A stretch of 16,848 bases of DNA from Flemingiibacterium sp045644145 (GTDB taxonomy: Bacteria > Bacillota > Clostridia > Oscillospirales > CAG-272). The notes under the pieces are model-generated. The model was not told the DNA's origin and did no database searches. It saw only the letters and a program-made list of their open reading frames with translations. The stretch spans positions 1 to 16,848 of the forward strand of contig JAZRGK010000042.1 in NCBI GenBank assembly GCA_045644145.1, in the 5' to 3' direction. Position numbers and translations under genes: made by a program. Below, in pieces: positions 1 to 7,652 of the stretch; the stretch's first letter is position 1, and each line of letters begins with the position of its first letter.

Positions 1-1
1 A

Positions 2-40
2 TATGACGGTCTGCCAATGCGAATACAGGAAGGAGGGTGA
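2..40 (+). CDS. Possible C-terminal tail of an upstream gene (partial)
   Basis: An open frame enters from the left edge and stops with TGA at 38-40, seven bases before the first chromate transporter gene. Only 12 codons are visible (YDGLPMRIQEGG), so no family can be assigned. The stop lies inside the strong ribosome binding site of the next gene, as in tightly packed operons. A regulator often precedes chromate transporter genes in clostridia, but that is only a guess here. The frame could also be open by chance. Confidence 0.3.
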   Translation, partial: YDGLPMRIQEGG

Positions 41-46
41 GTCCAA

Positions 47-625
47 ATGAATATCTTGCTTGATTTATTCCTTACTTTTGCCAAGATTGGCTTGTTTACC
101 TTTGGCGGTGGTTACGCCATGATTTCCATGATAGAAAATAATTGTGTGGAAAGAAAACAGTGGATCACCCACGATGAAATGATGAATGTGACGGTCATTG
201 CAGAATCTACTCCCGGCCCCATTGCCATCAACTGTGCAACCTTTACCGGATATAAGAAAGCCGGTTTTATTGGTGCATTGGTGTCAACACTGGGTATGAT
301 TGTGCCGTCCTTCGTGGTTATCTATCTGATTTCCATGTTCCTTGATAATTTCTTGGAACTGGTCATCATTGCCAATGCTTTTAAGGGGATAAAAATTGCT
401 GTTGGCATCTTAATTCTGGATGCTGCTATTACCATGATTAAGAAAATGCACAAGAAGAAACTACCCAGAGCGATTATGATTTGCTCCGCTATTGTAATGC
501 TCTGTATCAATATCTTCGCATGGAATTTCTCCTCGATCAGTCTCATGCTGATTGCGGCGGTTGTGAGTCTGGCGATTTTCGTTTTGAACGGTGCACCCGA
601 TCAGAAAGGCGGTGCAAAGAAATGA
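47..625 (+). CDS. Chromate transporter family protein, first half-size subunit
   Basis: This is a 192-residue membrane protein of the CHR (chromate ion transporter, ChrA) family, in its short single-domain form. Visible family features are the N-terminal FxKIGxFTFGGGYAM segment (about residues 11-25), the amphipathic ESTPGPIAINCATFTGY stretch (about 53-69) and several hydrophobic helices. Full-length ChrA proteins carry two such domains; here they are two genes, this one and the next, overlapping by four bases (ATGA). The pair presumably forms a heterodimer in the cytoplasmic membrane. A strong AGGAGG site at 31-36 supports the ATG at 47. The true substrate is uncertain: many clostridial members occur without chromate exposure and may move another oxyanion. 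Confidence 0.9.
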   Translation: MNILLDLFLTFAKIGLFTFGGGYAMISMIENNCVERKQWITHDEMMNVTVIAESTPGPIAINCATFTGYKKAGFIGALVSTLGMIVPSFVVIYLISMFLDNFLELVIIANAFKGIKIAVGILILDAAITMIKKMHKKKLPRAIMICSAIVMLCINIFAWNFSSISLMLIAAVVSLAIFVLNGAPDQKGGAKK

Positions 626-1185
626 TTTATCTTGATCTGTTTCTCGGTTTCTTAAAAGTGGGATGCTTTGCCTTTGGCGGAGCCTACGGCGCAATTCCCT
701 TGATTCGTGATGTGGTAATGTCTTACGGGTGGCTGAATGATGAAATGCTGACCTATATGATCGCTGTCAGCGAAAGCACACCCGGCCCGATCATGGTTAA
801 CCTTGCAACCTATATTGGAAGTAGCCAAGCGGGATTTTTTGGTGCTGTGATTGCAACATTAGCAGTTGTGCTTCCTTCGTTCATGATTATCCTGCTGGTA
901 ACGGCATTGTTGAAAACAGCATTGAAGAACAAATATGTTCAAGCTGTTCTGCGTGGTTTGAAACCTTGCGTGATTGGTATTATTTTGGCTACCGGCATTT
1001 ATATGGTTTTGAGCAACTGCTTTGGAACGATTTCTGCAATCAAGGTCAATGTGCAGGCAATCATCCTTACGGCAATTATGGTTGCTTCGATGTTCGGATA
1101 TAAGCATTTTGCAAAGAAAAAACTGTCCCCGATCCTTTTGATCGTAATATCTGCAGTAGCGGGTGTAGTAGTATATGGAATATAG
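622..1185 (+). CDS. Chromate transporter family protein, second half-size subunit
   Basis: This 187-residue membrane protein is the partner of the preceding gene. It repeats the CHR-domain landmarks FLKVGCFAFGGAYGAIPLI (about residues 10-28) and ESTPGPIMVNLATYIGS (about 52-68), followed by four to five hydrophobic helices. The ATG at 622 overlaps the upstream stop (ATGA), indicating translational coupling; a longer frame from 481 lies entirely within the first gene and is not used. The two genes are a split version of the two-domain ChrA transporter. A hairpin terminator at 1230 closes the unit. Confidence 0.9.
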   Translation: MIYLDLFLGFLKVGCFAFGGAYGAIPLIRDVVMSYGWLNDEMLTYMIAVSESTPGPIMVNLATYIGSSQAGFFGAVIATLAVVLPSFMIILLVTALLKTALKNKYVQAVLRGLKPCVIGIILATGIYMVLSNCFGTISAIKVNVQAIILTAIMVASMFGYKHFAKKKLSPILLIVISAVAGVVVYGI

Positions 1186-1229
1186 TTTGTGTGCAGTCGT
1201 TATTCGCTGCAATGTATAACTCTGAAAAA

Positions 1230-1267
1230 GGTGATGTCTGGTTGCGAAAACCAAACAGCACCTTTTT
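1230..1267 (+). terminator. Rho-independent terminator of the chromate transporter pair
   Basis: A 14-base arm beginning GGTGATGTCTGGTT (1230-1243) pairs with a complementary arm ending in CACC (1249-1262), with three mismatches and a five-base loop. TTTTT follows at 1263-1267. It lies 45 bases after the second chromate gene stop. Confidence 0.75.
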
Positions 1268-1332
1268 CTTGCCAAAACCGTATACTGCAGCTACTCTATG
1301 CCAGTAATGTACCCATACGGTCTTATTGGAAA

Positions 1333-1356
1333 CCGCCCCACAGCGCGGCTTTTTTT
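1333..1356 (+). terminator. Possible weak second terminator
   Basis: A short CCGC/GCGG stem is followed by a seven-T run at 1350-1356. The stem is only four base pairs, so this may be just a T-rich spacer between the converging units. Confidence 0.3.
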
Positions 1357-1379
1357 GTGTGTGAACGAGCTAAAAGTAC

Positions 1380-1405
1380 AGCCTTGAAGGATTTTCTTCA
1401 AGGCT
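1380..1405 (-). terminator. Hairpin after the AI-2E family gene
   Basis: A perfect 10-bp stem, AGCCTTGAAG (1380-1389) with CTTCAAGGCT (1396-1405), has a six-base loop and lies eight bases past the stop of the leftward gene. On the minus strand it is followed by a short ACTTTTAG tract, so the U-run is weak. It is the expected place for the leftward terminator. Confidence 0.6.
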
Positions 1406-1413
1406 GTTGTCTG

Positions 1414-2829
1414 TTATTGATTTTCGTTGCCGCTTGAGGATTTTTTCTTCTTTTTCAGTTTTTCTAACATCTTTTTGATGGGAGATTGATTTGAAATGTT
1501 GTCAGTAGAATCCTTTATGCGCGCCGCAAAAGAATGGGTATACTCGTCAGACTCGCTGAATATACGGGTTTCACGGTCTGTGTAATACTCAAAGGTTTCG
1601 GTGGGGAGTGCTTTCACGCGGAGCCGCTTTTCGATATATAGTTTAACGAGCATGTAGAGTATAGCGAAAATCGGCACACTTATGAACATTCCCGTAAGTC
1701 CCCACAGACCGCCCATAACTGTGATGGAGAACAGCACCCAAAGGGAACTGAGCCCCGTGGTTTCACCGAGAATCTTCGGGACGATGATGTTACCGTCGAT
1801 CTGCTGCAGGATAATATTAAAAATGATAAAGAGGAGCACCTTAGATGGATCAACGATGAAGATTATCAGTACGCCCGGAATAGCTCCGATGAAAGGACCG
1901 ATTATGGGGATGATATTGGTGATAGCGATGAGCACACTGAGCAGTGCCGCATAGGGAATGCGTGCCGCCGCGCAGGCGATAAACATAACGATACCAACGA
2001 TAAAGGAATCAATGATTTTTCCGATAAGGTATGAGCCAAAGGTCTTGTTTGTGAAATTTCCGAACTCCAGAACACTGTTGTATACATCATCCCGACTGAA
2101 TGCGCGGATGACTTTTTTGATCTGCGCGATCAGCTTTTCTTTGGATGAGAGCGTATAGATGGCGAAGAATATGCCGAGTATCACGTTAAATACACCGTTC
2201 GCCATTCCTGCAAATGCACCAAATACCACGGGAACATAGTCTTTGATTATTGTAAAGGAGTTTGCGATCAGGGTGTCAAGATTATTGGAAATAAGATCAA
2301 GCTGTTCGGAGATATCGGAAAGCTCTGCGCCGATCTCAGAATTGGTAAAGTAGCCCACAAGGGAATTGAAAAAGTTTTCGAGGGTTAGATTTGCTCTGTC
2401 GAAAATACTGTCCGGCAGAAATTCGTCAAGCCATGCTACAGTGCTGTCGATATATCCGCTCATTTTGGAAGCAAGGTCAGTAAGGCTTAATATGACCTGC
2501 GGTATGATGAGCAGAATAAGGATGGTCAGCATAATGAGAAGCACAATAAATGCAAGGGTTATAGAAAGTCCGCGGCGCAGATTAAATCTGCGGTTTGACG
2601 TTATCTTGAAGCGAAAAATATGTTTTTCCGCCATTTTCATAATCGGATTTGCAATGTACGCAATGCCAAGTCCGATATAAAACGGCATGAGTATTCCGTT
2701 CAGCGACGAAAAAAATGATGTTACGCCGTCAAAATTTACAAAAACTGTGCAGAGCAGCATGATTGCCAGCGCCGTAAGCACAGCATATACCGCCACGGTA
2801 GTGTATTTGCGATTCCAGTCGATTTTCAA
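1414..2829 (-). CDS. AI-2E/PerM family (UPF0118) membrane protein
   Basis: This is a 471-residue polytopic membrane protein of the AI-2E transporter family (PerM/YdbI/YtvI-like). It has two N-terminal helices, a longer soluble stretch rich in charged residues (about 130-220), then the conserved helical core with FGSYLIGKIIDSFIVG, ITNIIPIIGPFIGAIPG and QQIDGNIIVPKILG. The C-terminus is a Lys-rich cytoplasmic tail. I chose the TTG at 2829 because GGAGG lies seven bases upstream; the more upstream ATG at 2892 falls inside the -35 box of a good promoter and cannot be the start. Family members include quorum-signal exporters and sodium/proton antiporters, so the substrate is open. It is a single gene divergent from aroB. 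Confidence 0.88.
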   Translation of the reverse strand: MKIDWNRKYTTVAVYAVLTALAIMLLCTVFVNFDGVTSFFSSLNGILMPFYIGLGIAYIANPIMKMAEKHIFRFKITSNRRFNLRRGLSITLAFIVLLIMLTILILLIIPQVILSLTDLASKMSGYIDSTVAWLDEFLPDSIFDRANLTLENFFNSLVGYFTNSEIGAELSDISEQLDLISNNLDTLIANSFTIIKDYVPVVFGAFAGMANGVFNVILGIFFAIYTLSSKEKLIAQIKKVIRAFSRDDVYNSVLEFGNFTNKTFGSYLIGKIIDSFIVGIVMFIACAAARIPYAALLSVLIAITNIIPIIGPFIGAIPGVLIIFIVDPSKVLLFIIFNIILQQIDGNIIVPKILGETTGLSSLWVLFSITVMGGLWGLTGMFISVPIFAILYMLVKLYIEKRLRVKALPTETFEYYTDRETRIFSESDEYTHSFAARIKDSTDNISNQSPIKKMLEKLKKKKKSSSGNENQ

Positions 2830-2862
2830 CTCTGTTCCTCCATGACATATTATTATAGATAA

Positions 2863-2892
2863 ATTATACTTCAAAATATGTGATATTGTCAA
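2863..2892 (-). promoter_or_regulatory. Sigma-A-type promoter of the AI-2E family gene
   Basis: On the minus strand a perfect TTGACA (2892-2887) is followed after 18 bases by a perfect TATAAT (2868-2863), about 34 bases before the TTG start. The -35 box is also one arm of an inverted repeat, TTGTCAAG (2886-2893) with CTTGACAA (2906-2913). Confidence 0.8.
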
Positions 2893-3002
2893 GAGATTTT
2901 ACGAACTTGACAAAACATTTAACATATTTTTTAAATATGGGGGCGGTTTTGTTGTCATTATACCGAAAATATGAAAAAACTAAAAATTTACCGCCTGTAT
3001 CA

Positions 3003-3031
3003 TTGCAAATTTTCTCGGTTTGTGATATAGT
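3003..3031 (+). promoter_or_regulatory. Sigma-A-type promoter of the aroB cluster
   Basis: TTGCAA (3003-3008), a 17-base spacer and TATAGT (3026-3031) with an extended -10 TG at 3023-3024 lie about 60 bases before the aroB start. It could drive aroB and the genes behind it. Confidence 0.65.
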
Positions 3032-3090
3032 ATTGTTGTATGTTAATTTACCGTTTAAGTGCGGTGGTATATATAATTGAGGTGATGCGT

Positions 3091-4131
3091 GTGAAAAAAA
3101 TCGGTGTTGCACATTCTTTGGGCAGCTACAATATATATGTTGGCGAGAACATCCTTTCTGCGGCTCTTCCTGAGGTGATGGGCGGTGCGAAATACGACAG
3201 AGTATTTCTCGTTTCCGACAGCAATGTGTACGCGCATTGGGGTGAGCACTTGAAAGAGGTTCTTGAGGACTGCGGAATAAGGCTTGTCGGTGAACATGTA
3301 TTCACTGCAGGTGAGCTTAGCAAACGCCTTGAAACAGTTTCGGGGATGTATGCCTCTTTTACCGCGGCGAGCCTTACGAGAAAATCCCTTGTTATTGCCC
3401 TTGGTGGCGGTGTGTGCGGCGATATGGCAGGCTTTGCGGCGGCTACTTATCTGCGCGGAATTGCGGTTTTGCAGATACCAACCACCCTTCTTTCACAGAT
3501 TGATTCCTCAATCGGCGGCAAGACGGGCGTTGACCTTGCTGTAGGAAAGAATCTTGTAGGTGCATTTCATCAGCCTGTGGCGGTGATCGCAGACAGCCGA
3601 TTCCTTGATACACTTCCTAAACGCTACATGGACGATGGCATGGGCGAGGCGATAAAATACGGATGCATTGCCGACAGAGAACTTTTTGACGGTATTGCGG
3701 ACAAAACCATTGACCGCGCGGACATGATATACCGTTGTATTAGGATAAAAGCGCGTGTTGTCGAGGACGACGAATTTGAGCAGGGTATAAGGGCGATTCT
3801 TAACTACGGGCATACCCTCGGTCACGCTGTGGAGAAGCTTGGCGGATTTGAGCGCTTCTCACACGGAGAGTCTGTTGGAATCGGTATGCTGTATGCCGCA
3901 AAGATCGGTGCGGCTATGGGATACTCGGATGAGTACGAATCTATGATCAGGGATACACTTGAAGCGTGGTCGCTTCCTACCGATATGGATTATCCTGCTG
4001 AAGAGCTTATAAAGGTGGTTCGCTCCGACAAAAAACGGGATGCCGATGAAATAAGGTTCATATTCCTTAAGGAGATAGGAGAGGCGGTTATCCGAAGGGT
4101 GTCGCTTGATAAGCTTGAAAAGATCATATAA
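3091..4131 (+). CDS. aroB: 3-dehydroquinate synthase
   Basis: This cytoplasmic enzyme converts DAHP to 3-dehydroquinate, the second step of the shikimate pathway, using NAD+ and a divalent metal. In the 346-residue product the NAD-binding stretch GGGVCGDMAGF is at about 105-115 and IPTTLLSQIDSSIGGKTGVD at about 129-148. The metal ligands by family are E186 (in GEAIKYG), H241 (in NYGHTLGHA) and H258 (in SHGES). Length is normal. GTG at 3091 is preferred because the GAGGTG ribosome site (3079-3084) abuts the in-frame ATG at 3085 but sits six bases from the GTG; the ATG would add two residues. It leads a + strand cluster with aroA. Confidence 0.95.
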   Translation: MKKIGVAHSLGSYNIYVGENILSAALPEVMGGAKYDRVFLVSDSNVYAHWGEHLKEVLEDCGIRLVGEHVFTAGELSKRLETVSGMYASFTAASLTRKSLVIALGGGVCGDMAGFAAATYLRGIAVLQIPTTLLSQIDSSIGGKTGVDLAVGKNLVGAFHQPVAVIADSRFLDTLPKRYMDDGMGEAIKYGCIADRELFDGIADKTIDRADMIYRCIRIKARVVEDDEFEQGIRAILNYGHTLGHAVEKLGGFERFSHGESVGIGMLYAAKIGAAMGYSDEYESMIRDTLEAWSLPTDMDYPAEELIKVVRSDKKRDADEIRFIFLKEIGEAVIRRVSLDKLEKII

Positions 4132-4255
4132 GCCGAAGTTGGGTCGGTAATGATAAAAAATAGTTCTTAAAATCAGGACAATGCTATAGGGAACAGTGCG
4201 CTAAATCGCCTGTTAAGCTTATAAAAAAAGATTTAATTATTTCGGAGAATTTGTT

Positions 4256-5524
4256 TTGAAAAACATGAAATTTACACCTGCCGCTATTGACGGCAGTCTG
4301 CGTATACCTTCATCTAAAAGCCAATCCCACCGTGCACTTATGTGCGCGGCGCTGGCAGGCAACTCGGTTGTCCGCGGTGTGGATTTATCAAACGACATTT
4401 CGGCTACCGCAGAGCTGCTTCGCGCACTTGGTGCGGAGCTTGCATATAGTGAAGCCGAGCATACCTTTTATATCGGCAAGCCCTGCGCGCGCGGTATTCA
4501 AGCGGGCACGCTGAATTGTGGTGAATCCGCATCCACCTTGCGATTTTTCATCCCCCTTTGCGCCGCGCTGGGCGCAGAGGCAACATTTGTGGGCGAGGGC
4601 AGATTGCCGAAGCGTCCTACGGATATTTATAAATCCATGCTTGAAGTGGGCGGTGCTGTGCTGACTTACCCCGAAAACGGTGACTTTCTGCCACTTGAGG
4701 TTTGGGGACAGCTTAAGGCAGGAGAATATTCGCTTCGCGGTGACGTTTCCTCTCAGTTTGTAACGGGGCTTTTGTATGCCCTTTCTCAGGTTGATGGTGA
4801 GAGCCAAATAAGGCTTACCACACGCCTTGAAAGTAAGCCTTACGCCGATCTTACAGTAGATATGTTAAAATCCTTCGGTGCGGATATTACCGAGAAATCG
4901 GATGGATATACTGTTAGCGGAGCGAAGCTCGCACCGCGTAATGTTTACGTTGAGGGGGACTGTTCCCAGGCGGCATTTTTCGCTGTTGCGGCGGCTATCG
5001 GCGGAAAAGTCACCATGAGTGGTATCAGACGTGACACAAAGCAGGGTGACTTCGCGCTTTTCGATATTGTAAGCCGTTTCGGTGCAGGCGTATCATGGAG
5101 CGACGGAGATGTAACCGTGATGAGGGCGCAAAAGCTCACTGCAAGGGATATCGATGCTTCTGATATTCCCGACCTTGTTCCTGCACTTTCCGTAATGGCG
5201 GCGTTTGCTGAAGGAACAACCCGTATATTCGGTGCAGGCAGGCTCAGAATCAAGGAAAGCGACAGAATTGCATCTACCGCGGCAATGCTTAAGGCTATAG
5301 GCGCGGATGTGACGGAAACCGTGGACGGGCTTGTTATTGTGGGTAAAAAAGAGCTTCCCGGCGGTAATGTATGCGCATGCAATGATCACCGCATAGCAAT
5401 GGCGGCGGCGGCGGCATCCGCAGGTTGCATCGGGGATGTTACCATTGACGATATGAGCTGTATAAACAAATCCTATCCGGAGTTTGTCCGTGATTTCACG
5501 AGCGTATGTCGGGATAGAGGTTGA
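4256..5524 (+). CDS. aroA: EPSP synthase (3-phosphoshikimate 1-carboxyvinyltransferase)
   Basis: This cytoplasmic enzyme transfers the enolpyruvyl group of PEP to shikimate-3-phosphate, the sixth step of the shikimate pathway and the target of glyphosate. The 422-residue protein shows K21 in SSKSQSHRAL, the PEP-site motif LNCGESASTLRF (86-97), SSQFVTGLL (about 165-173), EGDCSQAAFF, DIPDLVPAL, RLRIKESDRI and CNDHRIAMA. The residue aligned with E. coli Gly96 is Ala92, and that aligned with Pro101 is Phe97, as in class II enzymes. The TTG start at 4256 lies eight bases behind GGAG (4244-4247); ATG at 4265 would be 17 bases away. It follows aroB after a 124-base gap in which I see no clear terminator or promoter. 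Confidence 0.95.
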   Translation: MKNMKFTPAAIDGSLRIPSSKSQSHRALMCAALAGNSVVRGVDLSNDISATAELLRALGAELAYSEAEHTFYIGKPCARGIQAGTLNCGESASTLRFFIPLCAALGAEATFVGEGRLPKRPTDIYKSMLEVGGAVLTYPENGDFLPLEVWGQLKAGEYSLRGDVSSQFVTGLLYALSQVDGESQIRLTTRLESKPYADLTVDMLKSFGADITEKSDGYTVSGAKLAPRNVYVEGDCSQAAFFAVAAAIGGKVTMSGIRRDTKQGDFALFDIVSRFGAGVSWSDGDVTVMRAQKLTARDIDASDIPDLVPALSVMAAFAEGTTRIFGAGRLRIKESDRIASTAAMLKAIGADVTETVDGLVIVGKKELPGGNVCACNDHRIAMAAAAASAGCIGDVTIDDMSCINKSYPEFVRDFTSVCRDRG

Positions 5525-5531
5525 GGTTGAA

Positions 5532-6713
5532 ATGATAGATTCAAATTCTCCTGTAGCGCTTGACCGTGTCACGGAATATGACGTTGATACGCTTGAGAGC
5601 GTAATAAGATCTCAGCTCTCACGCCTTGGCGTAAGCAATATGTTTGATTCAAAGCGTGTTGTCCTTAAACCGAATATGGTAATGAAAAAAGCGCCCGAAG
5701 CGGCGGCTACTACCCATCCCGCGGTACTTGAAGCAATGATCCGCATATTAAAAGGGCGCGCTTCGGAGATAATAATAGCAGAAAGCCCCGGCGGACTGTA
5801 CACGAAGGAAACACTGAGGGCGACCTATCGGGGATGCGGTCTTGCCGAGGTCGCGGAGCGTTATGGGGTGACGCTCAACTATAATACAGCCTCGCAGTCT
5901 GTGGAAGCTCCAAACGCAAGAACCTCAAAGATGTTTGACATCATCACGCCTATACTTGAGGCAGACGTTATCGTGAATCTTGCAAAGCTGAAAAGCCATT
6001 CCCTTACGGGATACAGCGGTGCGGTGAAAAATTATTTCGGAACCGTTCCCGGGGTAACAAAATTTGAAATGCACGCAAGGTTTCCCGATTATAACGACTT
6101 TGGGTCAATGCTCGTGGATTTATGCGAAATGATACTTGAAAAAAAGCCCACGTTTAATCTCCTTGACGGGATTTTGGCGATGGAAGGCAACGGTCCTACG
6201 GGCGGTAATCCCAGAAAGCTTGAATGCCTTATTTCGGGGGTTAATCCTTTTTGCGTTGACATGGTTGGCTCATCCATTATTAAGACGGACGGCATTATTA
6301 TGCTTACGGAGGGTGTACGCCGCGGATTCTGCCCAGATTCGGCAGAGGACGTTACCGTGCTGTCTGATGTGTCCTATAAAGATTTTACCGTGGAGGATTT
6401 TGAGAAGCCCGACACAGCAAAAGGCATCAGCGCAGGCTCACTTCTTGCAAGACTTCCGAATATGTTTGGCGGCAGACTTAACGCGTGGCTTCAGCCAAAG
6501 CCTGTAATAAACAGAAAAAGCTGTGTGGGATGCGGTGAATGTGAAAGAAGCTGTCCCAGACACACTATTACGATGCGTGTGAACAAAAACGGCAAACGTC
6601 AGGCTCTTATTATTCACGGTGACTGCATAAAATGCTATTGCTGTCAGGAGCTTTGTCCTTTTAAGGCGGTAAAGATAAAGAAAAATCCGATCATAAGGCT
6701 GATCGGAGGATAA
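5532..6713 (+). CDS. DUF362 domain protein with C-terminal 2x[4Fe-4S] ferredoxin domain
   Basis: This 393-residue soluble protein has two parts. Residues about 45-290 are a DUF362 domain, with the family landmarks VVLKPNMV, AESPGG, LKSHSLTGYSGAVKNYFG and MEGNGPTGGNPR. Residues about 325-380 are a bacterial-type ferredoxin module with C331/334/337/341 and C365/368/371/375, each ending in CP. It should therefore carry two 4Fe-4S clusters. No reaction is established for this family, so I assign none. ATG at 5532 follows GAGG (5523-5526) by five bases; a longer start at 5484 would overlap aroA and lacks a better site. It is seven bases after aroA and 14 before ispE, so it is co-transcribed with an aromatic and an isoprenoid biosynthesis gene. 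Confidence 0.85.
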   Translation: MIDSNSPVALDRVTEYDVDTLESVIRSQLSRLGVSNMFDSKRVVLKPNMVMKKAPEAAATTHPAVLEAMIRILKGRASEIIIAESPGGLYTKETLRATYRGCGLAEVAERYGVTLNYNTASQSVEAPNARTSKMFDIITPILEADVIVNLAKLKSHSLTGYSGAVKNYFGTVPGVTKFEMHARFPDYNDFGSMLVDLCEMILEKKPTFNLLDGILAMEGNGPTGGNPRKLECLISGVNPFCVDMVGSSIIKTDGIIMLTEGVRRGFCPDSAEDVTVLSDVSYKDFTVEDFEKPDTAKGISAGSLLARLPNMFGGRLNAWLQPKPVINRKSCVGCGECERSCPRHTITMRVNKNGKRQALIIHGDCIKCYCCQELCPFKAVKIKKNPIIRLIGG

Positions 6714-6727
6714 GTTTGGAGTAGAAT

Positions 6728-7612
6728 ATGACTGCACTAACCAGAAAGGCACCTGCAAAGATAAATCTGTTTCTTGAAATTACGGGACGCCGTCCGGACG
6801 GATATCATGACATTGAAAGTGTTATGCAGACAGTTACTTTGTTTGATGGAATAACCGTTACAAAAACAGACTGCGACGGTAAAAGAATAAAAATCACCTG
6901 TACAAATCCGGATGTGCCGTGTGACAGCACCAATCTGTGCTGGCGCGCTGCGGAACGGTTCTTTGAAGCCGCGGAGATAAGCGGTTATGACATCGCTATT
7001 CATATAGACAAGCACATACCTATGGCGGCGGGACTTGGCGGGGGGAGCTCCGATGCGGCGGCGACACTGTTTGTATTAAATGAGCTGTACGGCGAGATTT
7101 TCACAAAAGAAAAACTGTGTGCGCTTGGTGCGCGTCTTGGCGCGGATGTTCCTTTTTGCATTGTACAGGGAATAAGCATAACTAAGGGAATCGGCGATGT
7201 TTTCGCGCCTTGCTCCAAGATTCCCGACTGCCATATTGTAATAGCCTGCCACGGAGAGGGCGTTTCAACGCCATGGGCGTACAGGCGGCTTGATGAAATG
7301 TATGATTTCGCCTCGCGGAATGTGAGTGCGGATGCTTTTGCGGACATTATAGCCGCAGGAGATCTGCGTGCCATCGCAGGCGGCATGACAAATATTTTTG
7401 AATCTGCGGTGCTTCCCGAGCGCCCTCTGGCAAGGGAAATACGGGAGATTTTGTCCGCCTCGGGTGCACTTCGCGCCATGATGAGCGGAAGCGGCCCGTC
7501 TGTTGTGGGTATCTTCGATGGTGCGGCGGATGCCCGTAATGCGTGTGCAAAGCTTACAGCGTTGGGCATTGTCGCGCATGTTTGCAAGCCCTATTATACC
7601 GATGGCAAATAA
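6728..7612 (+). CDS. ispE: 4-diphosphocytidyl-2-C-methyl-D-erythritol kinase
   Basis: This GHMP-family kinase phosphorylates the 2-hydroxyl of CDP-methylerythritol with ATP, a step of the non-mevalonate (MEP) isoprenoid pathway. The 294-residue product has the substrate Lys in APAKINLFL (K11), GRRPDGYHDIESVMQ (20-34), the ATP loop PMAAGLGGGSSDAA (98-111), D140 in GADVPF and the C-terminal MSGSGPSVVGIF motif. The length is normal. GGAG at 6718-6721 lies six bases before the ATG. It follows the DUF362 gene by 14 bases and precedes the lipoprotein gene by 40. Confidence 0.95.
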   Translation: MTALTRKAPAKINLFLEITGRRPDGYHDIESVMQTVTLFDGITVTKTDCDGKRIKITCTNPDVPCDSTNLCWRAAERFFEAAEISGYDIAIHIDKHIPMAAGLGGGSSDAAATLFVLNELYGEIFTKEKLCALGARLGADVPFCIVQGISITKGIGDVFAPCSKIPDCHIVIACHGEGVSTPWAYRRLDEMYDFASRNVSADAFADIIAAGDLRAIAGGMTNIFESAVLPERPLAREIREILSASGALRAMMSGSGPSVVGIFDGAADARNACAKLTALGIVAHVCKPYYTDGK

Positions 7613-7652
7613 GCCTCGGAGGGAAATATATTATTTTTAGAAAAGGAATGAA

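Noticed and set aside
4132..4255. Possible terminator or separate promoter between aroB and aroA
   Set aside because: No stable stem with a T-run and no convincing -35/-10 pair was found, so the genes are treated as one cluster with a longer gap.
5484..5531. Upstream start extending the DUF362 protein by 16 residues
   Set aside because: It would lie inside aroA with no better ribosome site, while ATG 5532 has GAGG five bases upstream.
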